A DNA stretch of 64,000 nucleotides from Ruminococcus flavefaciens FD-1 (GTDB lineage: Bacteria > Bacillota > Clostridia > Oscillospirales > Ruminococcaceae), in the NCBI GenBank assembly GCA_000174895.1, contig ACOK01000097.1, positions 1 through 64,000 on the forward strand, written 5' to 3'. Made by a program: the position numbers and the translations under genes. Shown piece after piece: positions 26,116 to 34,909 of the stretch. How positions within the stretch are numbered: position 1 is the first letter of the stretch; each line of letters starts with the position of its first letter. The notes beneath the pieces are model-generated. The model worked only from the letters and a program-made list of their open reading frames with translations, was not told where the DNA came from and searched no databases.

Positions 26116-26802
26116 ATGGATAACAAAGTAAAAAACCGACTTAAACATATTATCACGCCTTTTATTCTTACTCTTATATGCGGATCTGTAACAGCTGCCG
26201 CACTTATAAAGCCGTATGACAAGCTCAGTATGTATCTCAATCTGGCTTTTATGGATGACCTCAAAGCAACTCCCGGCGGCGCAGATTCGGGACTTGTGAT
26301 CAAGGATAATGATATCATCTCCGATTTTTCCGGACTGACAACAACAGAAGGAGAAATAATCCGTCCTTCGTTTGGTGAGCTTTATGGTATGCTGGACAGC
26401 AAAGTGCTGGAGACAAGTGTTCCTGTTTACTGGGGAAGCAGTTCAGAGCTTCTTGAAAGAGGTGCTTGTCAGTCGACCGGTTCATCTGTAGCCGGAGATA
26501 AGGGCAATACAGTAATAAGTGCTCATGTTGATACATTTTTTTCGACCCTTGATAATCTGAAAGAAGGGGACAGTATCACGCTCAAAACCAATTACGGTGA
26601 ATTTATCTATAAGGTGACGGAGAAAATAACCTTCAATAAAAAGGACGGAAAATACGTTTCGACTACAGAAGACGACAGACTTACTCTGTATACTTGCAAG
26701 AAAGACGTTCTTGGCAATATGGATGAGAGGATCGGTGTTGTCTGCGAGTTGAAGGAAAAGAAATTCTACAGCACTGCGGGAAAGGGGGAGAAGAATGAAT
26801 AA
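26116..26802 (+). CDS. Sortase
   Basis: The 228-residue protein has an N-terminal membrane anchor (about 10-30). Sortase catalytic residues are visible: His in VISAHVDTFF (about 136), Cys in LTLYTC (about 194) and Arg in DERIGVVC (about 206). Sortases cleave a C-terminal signal and link the protein to peptidoglycan or to another subunit. Its probable substrate lies 4 bases upstream, and its 3' end overlaps the next membrane-protein gene by 8 bases. The sortase class is uncertain. Confidence 0.87.
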   Translation: MDNKVKNRLKHIITPFILTLICGSVTAAALIKPYDKLSMYLNLAFMDDLKATPGGADSGLVIKDNDIISDFSGLTTTEGEIIRPSFGELYGMLDSKVLETSVPVYWGSSSELLERGACQSTGSSVAGDKGNTVISAHVDTFFSTLDNLKEGDSITLKTNYGEFIYKVTEKITFNKKDGKYVSTTEDDRLTLYTCKKDVLGNMDERIGVVCELKEKKFYSTAGKGEKNE

Positions 26803-27688
26803 AATTTCTACCTACCTTGCATCACTGATAGTATCTGTATTTCTTGTTCTTTCTTTGATAGCAAGTTCAGCTGCTCTTCTTTTTGATATGAACGTAACCC
26901 GTGACAAGGCTATGAAGCTGGCGGAAAGCGGAAATATATCAGGAAAGGTATATGACGAGCTTGATAAATATTATACGGATAGAGGCAAATCCTCAGGTAT
27001 CCCTGCTTCTGTTTTCATGGAAGCAATAAATCAGGATTTCATTAATGACGGTGTCAGAAACTGCATTTCTGCCGCTTTCAATACTCTTGCAAACGGTTCA
27101 GGGCTGGATATCTCAATTTCAAAAAATGAGAAGCTGGAAAACAATATAAGAGAGTTCTTCAACAACTACGCTGATAAGGAAGGCTATAACAAGGACGAAA
27201 AATTCGACAAAAAGGTAGGGGACACCATTTCCCAGACCTACAAAAATATCAAAAGTCACTGCGATGTTTACAAGGCAGGCGCTTTACAGGAACATAAGGT
27301 CCTCGGCAAAGTCTCAATGATATACCGAAAGAGAGTTCCGGTGACTATCGCACTGATAGCAGCTGATATCATTTTCGTCGCTCTGCTGCTGATAATCAAC
27401 CGCAAGAAGAAAGTGACAGTTCTGTACTGGATGGGTATTTCTTCGATCATTGCTGGAATCTCAGGTGCTGTTCCGAGTCTGATACTTCTCGTGACGAAAT
27501 TCTACGATTCGTTCTCGATCAAGCAGCCGTCGGTATTTACAGCTTACACAAGCGCCATGTATAAAATGACGGAAGCATTTATGGCAGTATGTATTGCCTG
27601 CGTGGTTATCGGAATCGTGTTGACTGTGGTCTATACAATAACCTATGATAAATCAAAGCATCAGGACGTAAAACCTACTGATCTGTAG
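26795..27688 (+). CDS. Membrane protein of the sortase module
   Basis: This 297-residue protein has an N-terminal helix (about 8-30), an extracytoplasmic helical domain of about 145 residues (DELDKYYTDRGKSSG, EFFNNYADKEGYNKDEKF) and three more helices (about 182-202, 210-235, 265-287). I recognise no family. Overlap with the sortase gene implies co-translation; it may be a partner or second surface component. GGGGGAGAAG precedes the start. Confidence 0.6.
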   Translation: MNKISTYLASLIVSVFLVLSLIASSAALLFDMNVTRDKAMKLAESGNISGKVYDELDKYYTDRGKSSGIPASVFMEAINQDFINDGVRNCISAAFNTLANGSGLDISISKNEKLENNIREFFNNYADKEGYNKDEKFDKKVGDTISQTYKNIKSHCDVYKAGALQEHKVLGKVSMIYRKRVPVTIALIAADIIFVALLLIINRKKKVTVLYWMGISSIIAGISGAVPSLILLVTKFYDSFSIKQPSVFTAYTSAMYKMTEAFMAVCIACVVIGIVLTVVYTITYDKSKHQDVKPTDL

Positions 27689-27695
27689 AACTATT

Positions 27696-27730
27696 ATGCC
27701 CCGGCAGTAGTAAGCTGGGGCATTGTTTTT
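27696..27730 (+). terminator. Terminator of the sortase module
   Basis: ATGCCCC / GGGGCAT stem, then TGTTTTT. Confidence 0.75.
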
Positions 27731-27779
27731 AATAGCTAACTTATATGTTTTATAAAACTTTAAAATAATCCTTGGTTTA

Positions 27780-27808
27780 TTGACAAATTGACCAAAAAAT
27801 GTTATAAT
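27780..27808 (+). promoter_or_regulatory. Promoter of the aquaporin gene
   Basis: TTGACA, a 17-base spacer and TATAAT. TTGACC within the spacer and TTGGTC after the -10 box form a loose inverted repeat that could be an operator. Confidence 0.75.
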
Positions 27809-27853
27809 TAAATTGGTCTTTTGATCGATATAATTTAATAAGGAGGCGTATTT

Positions 27854-28642
27854 ATGACACCACTCACAATCAAGAAGTATGTGGCTGAGTTCATCGGTAC
27901 CTTCGTACTTGTGCTTCTCGGCTGCGGTACAGCGATGCTTGTCGGATGTGATGCAGTCAACGGCGGAGGATATATCCTCACAGCTCTTGCTTTCGGTCTC
28001 GTTATCGTGGGCATGGCTTACTGTATCGGAAACATCTCCGGCTGTCACATCAATCCTGCTGTTTCTCTCGGCGTACTTATCAGCGGAGGAATGACATTCA
28101 CTGATTTCATCGGTTATGTTATCTCTCAGTGTATCGGCGCATTTGCAGGTGCAGGAATGTTAAAGCTTATCTTTGATCTCGGAAATATCGAAGATAAGAC
28201 AGGCGGCCTTGGTTCTAATGGACTTGCCGGTGTAAACGGCAGCGCAGGTGCAGGACTTCTCGTTGAGATCCTTCTCACTTGCATCTTCGTTATGACAATT
28301 CTCGGTGTTACATCCAAGAAGGTAAAGCATGGCTCATTCGGCGGACTTATCATCGGTCTCACACTGACTCTTGTGCACATTTTCGGAATCGGCCTTACAG
28401 GTACTTCCGTAAATCCTGCAAGAAGCCTTGGACCTGCTATCCTCGCAGGCGGTTCAGCAGTATCTGAGCTTTGGGTATTCATCGTCGGACCATTCATCGG
28501 TGCAGCTATCGCAGCATTTGTTTACAAATGGATGGAAGAATCCGTAGTGGTTGAGAAGCCGGTAATTGCAAAGGCTCCTGCAGCTTCCAAGCCGGCAGCT
28601 ACAAAGCCAGCTGCAAAGCAGAACAAGTCTAAGAAGAAGTAA
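27854..28642 (+). CDS. aqpZ: MIP family aquaporin (AqpZ-like)
   Basis: The 262-residue protein has six membrane helices and the two half-helix motifs: HINPAVS (about 63) and SVNPARS (about 187). The His in LTLVHIFG and the Arg of NPAR suggest a narrow, water-selective AqpZ-type pore rather than a glycerol facilitator. The C-terminus ends in an unusual Ala/Pro/Lys-rich tail (KAPAASKPAATKPAAK). It is a monocistronic unit with its own promoter and terminator. Confidence 0.88.
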   Translation: MTPLTIKKYVAEFIGTFVLVLLGCGTAMLVGCDAVNGGGYILTALAFGLVIVGMAYCIGNISGCHINPAVSLGVLISGGMTFTDFIGYVISQCIGAFAGAGMLKLIFDLGNIEDKTGGLGSNGLAGVNGSAGAGLLVEILLTCIFVMTILGVTSKKVKHGSFGGLIIGLTLTLVHIFGIGLTGTSVNPARSLGPAILAGGSAVSELWVFIVGPFIGAAIAAFVYKWMEESVVVEKPVIAKAPAASKPAATKPAAKQNKSKKK

Positions 28643-28652
28643 TAATGAAAAT

Positions 28653-28682
28653 AACCGCAGAGATGTGCCTCTGCGGTTTTTT
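28653..28682. terminator. Terminator between aquaporin and GNAT genes
   Basis: AACCGCAGA / TCTGCGGTT stem, then TTTTTTCG on the plus strand. It could also serve the convergent GNAT gene. Confidence 0.8.
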
Positions 28683-28714
28683 CGTTATATATCGTCTGTC
28701 TGATAAATCATACA

Positions 28715-29236
28715 CTATGATCTTCCCGATTCCCATTGGGCACGGCTTATGGAATAAACATAGGTCATACCGTTTTTATTATCGGGGAATTCTTTTATCT
28801 TTGTCATTCCTACAGATTCGGCTACAGCGGCCGATGCAATGTTTGTATACTTCATATATGAGTAAAGTATATCAAAATCGGTATTTTCAAACATCCAGTC
28901 CTTTACGGCTTCAGCAGCCTCGCTTCCATAGCCCTTGCGCCAGTAGTTCCTGTTAATGTGATATCCGATTTCCGGGAGTATATCTCCGTCGATATTCTGC
29001 ATGGTAACTCCGCAGTCTCCGATGACCTTACCGCTTTCTTTTAACACGACCGACCATAGTCCGAACCCGTATTTTCGGTAGTTTTCAATGTTCCAATTTA
29101 TCCATGATCTTACTTTTTCGTCATCAAATGGCGAAGGATAGTGAGACATTGTTTCAGCATCAGAAAAAATCTCATACAATGCATCGAAATCATCCTGATT
29201 CATTTCACGGATCAACAGTCTTTCAGTTTCTATCAT
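28715..29236 (-). CDS. GNAT family N-acetyltransferase (RimJ/RimL type)
   Basis: This 173-residue protein starts ETERLLIREMNQDDFDALYEIF and has the acetyl-CoA loop region RNYWRKGYGSEAAEAV followed by NIASAAVAESVGM, standard for RimJ/RimL-like GNAT enzymes that acetylate ribosomal proteins or small amines. It follows the U32 peptidase gene on the same strand but a terminator lies between them. The substrate is unknown. Confidence 0.83.
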   Translation of the reverse strand: MIETERLLIREMNQDDFDALYEIFSDAETMSHYPSPFDDEKVRSWINWNIENYRKYGFGLWSVVLKESGKVIGDCGVTMQNIDGDILPEIGYHINRNYWRKGYGSEAAEAVKDWMFENTDFDILYSYMKYTNIASAAVAESVGMTKIKEFPDNKNGMTYVYSISRAQWESGRS

Positions 29237-29250
29237 AATTAATCCTTACT

Positions 29251-29282
29251 AAAAAAGCCATAGTTTCAAACTATGGCTTCTT
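29251..29282 (-). terminator. Terminator of the thyX to U32 operon
   Basis: GCCATAGTTT / AAACTATGGC stem with a one-base loop, followed by TTTTTTAGT on the minus strand. Confidence 0.85.
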
Positions 29283-29285
29283 GTA

Positions 29286-30506
29286 TCAATCAGTTTCTTT
29301 GCGTATCACCGTACCGCTTGGAAATACTTTATCGCACTTGAACGAGAACTTCATCATAGCGTGGTTTGCAGTTTCTATCTGCTCACCGTTCTCATCGTAG
29401 AGAGTATCAAGCACCAACTCCACAGGCTTGCACGAAGGAGCGAGAAGCTCCACCTTATCGCCTGCAAAGAAGCGGTTTCTCTGAGTGCAGTAGACGACAC
29501 CGTCCCTGCATTCCTCAACAACAGCCACAACATCATAATTGCGGATGTAGCCGCTGTTTTCGTAGTACTGCGATTCCTCGGGAGTTCCGAAGAAGAATCC
29601 CTTGGAGTATTTTCTGTGGCTGACCTTGTAAACTTCATCTCGTATCCAGTCGGGGAGCTTAAAGTTGTACGGGTCTTTACGATATTCATCAACAGCCATG
29701 CGGTAAGCGTTTGTAACAACTGCCACATAGTAAGCCGACTTCGCTCTGCCTTCGATTTTCAGGCTTGTAACGCCGACCTCAGCAAGCTTGTCGATGTGTT
29801 CTATCATGCACATATCCTTTGCATTGAGGATGTATGTGCCTTTTTCGTCCTCGAAAATAGGAAAGTATTCGCCTGGGCGTTTTTCCTCCATGAGATGATA
29901 TCCCCATCTGCACGGCTGAGCACATTCGCCACGGTTAGCGTCACGGTTCACCAGATACTGTGAAAGGAGACATCTTCCCGAGAAAGAAACACACATAGCG
30001 CCGTGAACGAAGCATTCAATATCCATATCGTCGGGACATTTTGCTCGTATCTCAGCGATCTCGTCCAGTGAAAGCTCTCTTGCGAGAACTACACGTTTAG
30101 CGCCCATGTTGTAGAGTTCACGGGCAGTTACGTAATTGACGATACCTGTCTGAGTGGAAATATGTATCTCCATATCCGGAGCGTATCTCTTTATCAGCAT
30201 GAGAAGTCCGATATCGGCAACGATCATAGCGTCAACTTTAGCTTCAACAGCTTCACGGACGAACTGCTCGAAAAATGGTATCTCGTTGTTGCGGGGGAGA
30301 GTGTTGCAGGTAAGATATACCTTTACGCCTTTTTCGTGAGCTTTCTGAACTGCATTGCAGAGCTGTTCAAAGTCGAAATTAAGCGGCGATGCTCTCATAC
30401 CGAACTGCTTGCGGCCTAAATAGACCGCATCAGCTCCGTAATTAATAGCTGCATTAAAGCGTTCCTCGTCACCGGCAGGTGCAAGCACTTCAAGATCACT
30501 CAGCAT
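29286..30506 (-). CDS. U32 family peptidase (YrrO/RlhA-like)
   Basis: The 406-residue protein has the U32 TIM-barrel start (LEVLAPAGDEERFNAAINYGADAVYLG) and the family signature ECFVHGAMCVSFSGRCLLSQY (about 165), then CAQPCRW, probable cluster cysteines. Relatives take part in tRNA or rRNA hydroxylation (TrhP/RlhA) rather than simple proteolysis. The start at 30506 has GAGGAGG upstream and overlaps the mltG stop by 11 bases; a frame starting at 30569 adds an unlikely basic tail. It is last in the operon. Confidence 0.88.
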   Translation of the reverse strand: MLSDLEVLAPAGDEERFNAAINYGADAVYLGRKQFGMRASPLNFDFEQLCNAVQKAHEKGVKVYLTCNTLPRNNEIPFFEQFVREAVEAKVDAMIVADIGLLMLIKRYAPDMEIHISTQTGIVNYVTARELYNMGAKRVVLARELSLDEIAEIRAKCPDDMDIECFVHGAMCVSFSGRCLLSQYLVNRDANRGECAQPCRWGYHLMEEKRPGEYFPIFEDEKGTYILNAKDMCMIEHIDKLAEVGVTSLKIEGRAKSAYYVAVVTNAYRMAVDEYRKDPYNFKLPDWIRDEVYKVSHRKYSKGFFFGTPEESQYYENSGYIRNYDVVAVVEECRDGVVYCTQRNRFFAGDKVELLAPSCKPVELVLDTLYDENGEQIETANHAMMKFSFKCDKVFPSGTVIRKETD

Positions 30507-31875
30507 TCTTGGCCTCCTCAGCAGCTGCTGCTTCAGCTTCGGCAGCCTTGGAAGAAGCGATGTACTCATCTTCTTCGCTTGCGATCTCTACCTGGTGCTG
30601 CTCATGCTCTTCGAGGGTCTCAGAGAATTCTGTCTGGCCTGTAAAGATGTTAGCGATGAAGTAGTAGTAGTTGGTCTCAAACTTTTCAAGTACAGCATCG
30701 ATAGCTTCTATACCGGGGTTACAGATAGCTCCGGGAGGGAGACCTGCGCTCTGGTAAGTATCGTATGCCTCGATTATTGAAGCGTCGTAAACGTCCATGT
30801 GTGGTCTTACGACATCATTTGCGTAGTTGGAGGTCGGGTCAGACTGGAGAAGCGGGAATACATCAGGATTGTCAAGACGATTCCAGAATACTGAAGCAAC
30901 GAGTGTCATTGTATCGGTATTTGCAGCCTCCTTCTGAACGATAGAAGCAAGTGTAATAAGCTGATCAAGTGAAAGTCCGAGCTCTTCCATTCTCTTGTAT
31001 CTTTCGTCAGTCATCTTGTTATCGAAGTTGAGGTATATCTTCTGGCAAACCTGTTCAGGCTCCATATTTGTAGTGAAGAAGTAAGTATCAGGGAATACAT
31101 AACCTTCCATACGGTTGAGCTTGAGCTTTGTATCGCTTGGGAGCTTGTCCTCAAACTTGAATCCGAATCCGCCTGAGTTGAAGTAGAAGATAAACTCACT
31201 TGCAGAACAGATCTGATTCTGTTCGAGAATGTCAGCAGCTTCGTAGATATTGATACCTTCGGGGAAGGTGATCTCCACGGTTTCCTGTTCTTCAAGATGG
31301 ATAGTGGTAAGCTCTTCGATAATTGCTTCGTAAGCCATATTCGGGCGTACAAAGTGTTCGCCTGCGATGTACTGTTCATCGGATTTTCTCAGGCGTGAGA
31401 ACAGCTTGAAGCATTCGGGGGAACGGATGATACCTTCATCCTGAAGCATGGAGGCTATTTCATCGGTGGATGAACCTTCGGGGATGACCATAAGGTGTGT
31501 GGAATCGTCCTTGCCGATACCCATAACATCCTTACCGAAAGCAATTATCACAAGTGAAAGGCATATTGATACAGAGAGTATCAGTGTAACGAGAATGAGG
31601 ATTCCCGGAACTCTGCTTCTCTGCTTTTTCTTCTTTCTTTTTCGTCTGTGCCTCTGAGGATTTCTCCTGACAGGGCGTTCATCGTAATAATCTTCTTCAG
31701 CGGAAAGATCAAATTCCTTTGGTGCATCGGGATCGATCTCATCCTCGGGATCGGGATCATGTCTTTCGGCAGCTTCTTTCAGCAGCTCGGCAGCTTCATC
31801 AAGAGGCTGAGGATCATTCGCTCCGATCTCCTCCAGAAGATCATCGAGAACTTCGTCGTTTTTGTTGTCACTCAT
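30496..31875 (-). CDS. mltG: Endolytic transglycosylase MltG
   Basis: The 459-residue protein has an acidic cytoplasmic N-terminus (about 1-70), a basic stretch (RHRRKRKKKKQR), one membrane helix (about 90-112), then a LysM-like and YceG catalytic domain with the Glu-containing motif LASIVQKEA (about 315) and SNYAND. MltG cleaves nascent glycan strands at the membrane and sets their length. The C-terminus carries an extra Glu/Ala-rich tail. It overlaps both neighbours, so translation is coupled. Confidence 0.9.
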   Translation of the reverse strand: MSDNKNDEVLDDLLEEIGANDPQPLDEAAELLKEAAERHDPDPEDEIDPDAPKEFDLSAEEDYYDERPVRRNPQRHRRKRKKKKQRSRVPGILILVTLILSVSICLSLVIIAFGKDVMGIGKDDSTHLMVIPEGSSTDEIASMLQDEGIIRSPECFKLFSRLRKSDEQYIAGEHFVRPNMAYEAIIEELTTIHLEEQETVEITFPEGINIYEAADILEQNQICSASEFIFYFNSGGFGFKFEDKLPSDTKLKLNRMEGYVFPDTYFFTTNMEPEQVCQKIYLNFDNKMTDERYKRMEELGLSLDQLITLASIVQKEAANTDTMTLVASVFWNRLDNPDVFPLLQSDPTSNYANDVVRPHMDVYDASIIEAYDTYQSAGLPPGAICNPGIEAIDAVLEKFETNYYYFIANIFTGQTEFSETLEEHEQHQVEIASEEDEYIASSKAAEAEAAAAEEAKNAE

Positions 31876-32428
31876 TACAGAGCACCGTCCTTTCTTCGGT
31901 TACTATTGAATTTACAAGAAGATCGTGCTGCAAAAGGGGCAGCTCGTCAGTGATAAGTTCTTCGTAGGAGAGAGCTATAGTGTAGATGTGTGGATTCTCG
32001 GACAGGAATCTGTCGTAGTATCCGCCGCCGTAGCCCAGTCTTCCGCCTTTTTCCGTGAAAGCAAGTCCGGGGATGAGGCAGACTGTCCTGTCGGTTATCT
32101 CAGCAAGGGGAAGGGTGTCGTCAGGTTCGCTGATACGGTACATACCCTCATGCAGATCGGCAAGTGACTCTATGACATGGAAAGTCATAGTGCCGTCATC
32201 ATTGCATCTCGGAAAAGCTATTTTTGTATCACTGCCGAGGAGAGCGTCGATAATGCCGTATGTGTCCACTTCCGAACCGAAAGATGAATAGACCATAAGG
32301 CAGTCAGCATCTTCGATCCTGTCAAGGGAGAGGAGTCTCTCGGTAATATCGGCATCCTTAGCGGCTTTATCGGTGATCTTTGCACGAATCTCCGAATATT
32401 TCTTTCTCAGTTGTTTCTTACTGTCCAT
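31868..32428 (-). CDS. 5-formyltetrahydrofolate cyclo-ligase
   Basis: The 186-residue protein has the N-terminal KKQLRKKYSEIRAKI and the family ATP-binding motif GGRLGYGGGYYDRFL (about 130), with LIPGLAFTEKG ahead. It converts 5-formyl-THF to 5,10-methenyl-THF, feeding folate one-carbon metabolism that ThyX in the same operon uses. The start at 32428 is preferred because it directly follows the upstream stop and matches usual family starts; a frame from 32494 overlaps the DJ-1 gene. Confidence 0.87.
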   Translation of the reverse strand: MDSKKQLRKKYSEIRAKITDKAAKDADITERLLSLDRIEDADCLMVYSSFGSEVDTYGIIDALLGSDTKIAFPRCNDDGTMTFHVIESLADLHEGMYRISEPDDTLPLAEITDRTVCLIPGLAFTEKGGRLGYGGGYYDRFLSENPHIYTIALSYEELITDELPLLQHDLLVNSIVTEERTVLCNE

Positions 32429-32429
32429 A

Positions 32430-32972
32430 TCAGTCACAGAGGATCGCCTTTCTCTGACGGTCGCTTTCTTCCTTGGAATGTGCAGCTTCGACAAGCTTCA
32501 GGCCGAATTCGATAGCGGCACCTGCACCTCTTGCAGTAATGAAAATGCCGTCAGCAGCAACAGGTGTATCAGCAACATTTGCGCCTTCCAGCTGAGTTTC
32601 AAATCCTTCGTAGCACACAGCGGTCCTGCCGTTGAGGAGACCCTTGTGTCCGAGGATGGAAGGAGCAGCACAGATAGCGCCTATGTAGATGTTGTTCTCA
32701 ACGCAGAAGTCGATAGCTTCCTGAACGTATCTGCTCTTCTCAAGATTGAGAGTACCGGGCATTCCTCCGGGGAGAACGATCATTTCCAGATCTTCCGACA
32801 GGGGAGCTTCCTGAGCGATGGTATCGGTAGCAACAGGGATACCGTGTGAACCTGTGATGATGCTGTCGCCAACGCCTACAGTGACAACCTGTTTACCGCT
32901 TCTTCTGAGAAGATCGATAGGAGCGATGGCTTCTGTTTCTTCAAATCCATTAGCGAGGAAAACATAGATCAT
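32430..32972 (-). CDS. DJ-1/PfpI family protein
   Basis: This 180-residue protein starts IYVFLANGFEETEAIAPIDLLRR and has the nucleophile elbow GAICAAPSIL (Cys, about 103), plus MIVLPGGMPG. DJ-1 family members are glyoxalase, deglycase or chaperone-like enzymes; closest by feel are the YajL/ThiJ types. AAAGGA precedes the chosen ATG at 32972; the longer frame has no support. Confidence 0.87.
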   Translation of the reverse strand: MIYVFLANGFEETEAIAPIDLLRRSGKQVVTVGVGDSIITGSHGIPVATDTIAQEAPLSEDLEMIVLPGGMPGTLNLEKSRYVQEAIDFCVENNIYIGAICAAPSILGHKGLLNGRTAVCYEGFETQLEGANVADTPVAADGIFITARGAGAAIEFGLKLVEAAHSKEESDRQRKAILCD

Positions 32973-32985
32973 GATTTTTATCCTT

Positions 32986-33870
32986 TCATTTAAAAGTAAC
33001 TTCGTATTTGTCAAGGAGAAATGCGGGATGATAGGAAAGCTTTGAACGTCTGAGTCCTTCCAGCCCAAGATCCTCCTCACGGTTGATGTATTTATGATCC
33101 GCAGCAGCAGCCTCCGCAAAGAGGTTGTTGATACCTGCGTATATACCATTGTATGTAGTGTCTGCCTTTTCGATGTGAACGCAGAATGTATCGGAGTTCA
33201 GAGGCTCGCCTATAGTGAAAGCTGCTACTCTGCCGCCGATGCGGATAACTCCGCCTTTCAGTCCGAGTTCGTGGAAATGATTGAAATAGGTGTTTATGGC
33301 AAACTGTTCGGCAAGCATAGAATGATCATCGGATGCTGCCTTGTTATTATATGTAACTGCGCTGAATGTAATACAGTCGTCGAAATCTTTTTCCGTCATG
33401 AGGCTGAACTCAGCGTCCAGTTCCCTGAAACGGGCGAGATGATTCCTTTTGCCGTGATACTTTTTTCCTGCGAGACTTATCAGATCGGAAGAATAATAAA
33501 TGTAGTCCGAGCTGTCCCTGTCGTATTCGGCAGTAAAGCTGTCACCGAAATTTTCTCTAAGTATATCCATCGCTTTTCCGGGAACAGCCGTAAGACACAG
33601 AGGCTGACCGAGAGTTTCCGAATAGCGCCGCAGTTCGCCGATGACTTCTTTTACGTCACCGCTTCCGGCAGGGAAGATGAAACGTGGAGTTTCATCTGCG
33701 AAAGCGCCGCAGATATAGAAATTCTTGTAAAATGCGATACGTGAGTCAGCAAGCCGCCGCCATGCCATATTGTTGGCGAAACTGTACTCGCAGCTCATGA
33801 AATCGGAATATTTCAGTGCTTTTTCAATTCTGTCCCTGTCAGAGATGTCGATTACACGGAATTCAAGCAT
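32986..33870 (-). CDS. DUF2156 domain protein (GNAT-like)
   Basis: The 294-residue protein starts FRVIDISDRDRIEKALKYSDFMSCEYSFANNMAW and ends with the typical YINREEDLGLEGLRRSKLSYHP, the DUF2156 signature related to the C-terminal domain of phosphatidylglycerol lysyltransferase. This single-domain cytoplasmic form has no membrane helices. The substrate is unknown. It lies in the thyX operon, 17 bases after thyX. Confidence 0.82.
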   Translation of the reverse strand: MLEFRVIDISDRDRIEKALKYSDFMSCEYSFANNMAWRRLADSRIAFYKNFYICGAFADETPRFIFPAGSGDVKEVIGELRRYSETLGQPLCLTAVPGKAMDILRENFGDSFTAEYDRDSSDYIYYSSDLISLAGKKYHGKRNHLARFRELDAEFSLMTEKDFDDCITFSAVTYNNKAASDDHSMLAEQFAINTYFNHFHELGLKGGVIRIGGRVAAFTIGEPLNSDTFCVHIEKADTTYNGIYAGINNLFAEAAAADHKYINREEDLGLEGLRRSKLSYHPAFLLDKYEVTFK

Positions 33871-33887
33871 AGGGTTAAAGTATCAGC

Positions 33888-34655
33888 TCATTTCTTCATT
33901 GCTTCAAACTGCGCTCTTACTTCCTTCATTTTTCCGCAGCTCATTTTGCCTTCGGGGCATTTGCCCTCAGCAACACAGGAAGGGCCTGCATGAGCGAAAA
34001 TGTGTGGGGCAGCTTCGAGACAAAGTCTCAGCATTTCATTGGCTACCGCACGTATCTCCCACTGTGCACGGTTGCAGCAGCGGTGACGGAAGAAATTGAA
34101 GAGAGAGCGAACATTCATTGTTACGACTATTTTAGTCTCACAGGCATTCGGCAGCAGAAAACGTGCATCCTCATTGGCAAGCTTTCTTGCTTTTGATGCA
34201 GCCTGTTTTTCGTCCATGCCCTCAGCCATAAGACAGACCTTATGTTTATCGGTGAGCAGATCAGCGATCTTTTCGTAGCTTTCGGTTATCTCATCCATGA
34301 TCCTGTCGAATTCTTCCTTTGCTTCGGGAAGAGCATCGATCTCGGGGGGAGTGATGAACTCAAAGCCGTTTTCGTTTACGTAACGCTGGCTTTTCTGTGA
34401 ATATGAGGCTATCCTGTGGCGGACCAGCTGATGGGAACAGGCACGGGATATACCCTCGATGCCGAAAGTAAAGCTGACGTGTTCCAGAACGCTTTCGTGT
34501 CCGATGGATACGATCATATCAATGAAGCTGTCGACCTTATCCTCGGTGAGACCGTCCCTGAGAGTACCGATATCGCTGCTGGAATAGCAGAGTTTAGCCG
34601 CAGTAGCAGCCAGCTTTTCGGGTTCGGGAGTGTGAGCAATAAGTTCGACCTTCAT
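33888..34655 (-). CDS. thyX: FAD-dependent thymidylate synthase ThyX
   Basis: The 255-residue protein carries the ThyX motif RHRIASYSQKSQRY (about 79-92) and conserved ESVLEHVSFTF. It makes dTMP from dUMP with methylene-THF and FAD/NADPH. It is the first gene after the promoter at 34691-34719, leading an operon with a folate enzyme and mltG. The C-terminus has a cysteine-bearing tail (CVAEGKCPEGKMSCGKM) not essential to the fold. Confidence 0.94.
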   Translation of the reverse strand: MKVELIAHTPEPEKLAATAAKLCYSSSDIGTLRDGLTEDKVDSFIDMIVSIGHESVLEHVSFTFGIEGISRACSHQLVRHRIASYSQKSQRYVNENGFEFITPPEIDALPEAKEEFDRIMDEITESYEKIADLLTDKHKVCLMAEGMDEKQAASKARKLANEDARFLLPNACETKIVVTMNVRSLFNFFRHRCCNRAQWEIRAVANEMLRLCLEAAPHIFAHAGPSCVAEGKCPEGKMSCGKMKEVRAQFEAMKK

Positions 34656-34690
34656 AAATAAACACCTCTAATAGATAAACATATACAATT

Positions 34691-34719
34691 ATTCTATCAT
34701 TTTTACAAGATAAAGTCAA
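34691..34719 (-). promoter_or_regulatory. Promoter of the thyX operon
   Basis: On the minus strand TTGACT, a 17-base spacer and TAGAAT, 36 bases before the thyX start. Confidence 0.7.
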
Positions 34720-34788
34720 GGAAAATTCCGTAATTGAAGCGAAAAATATTTAAAAAGTGACAGAATGATAAAAATTTTCGATTTACTA

Positions 34789-34817
34789 TGGACAAATCAA
34801 AAAAAATATAGTATAAT
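34789..34817 (+). promoter_or_regulatory. Promoter of the foldase-like lipoprotein gene
   Basis: TGGACA, a 17-base spacer and TATAAT. The leader that follows can form a long-range stem (34841-34851 with 34874-34887). Confidence 0.7.
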
Positions 34818-34909
34818 ATAACAGTATCTGAAAACTAATACTGCGCCGCATACCTACACATTTATAATACATTATGCGGCAATGCAGAAAATATCGGAGG
34901 AATTTACAA

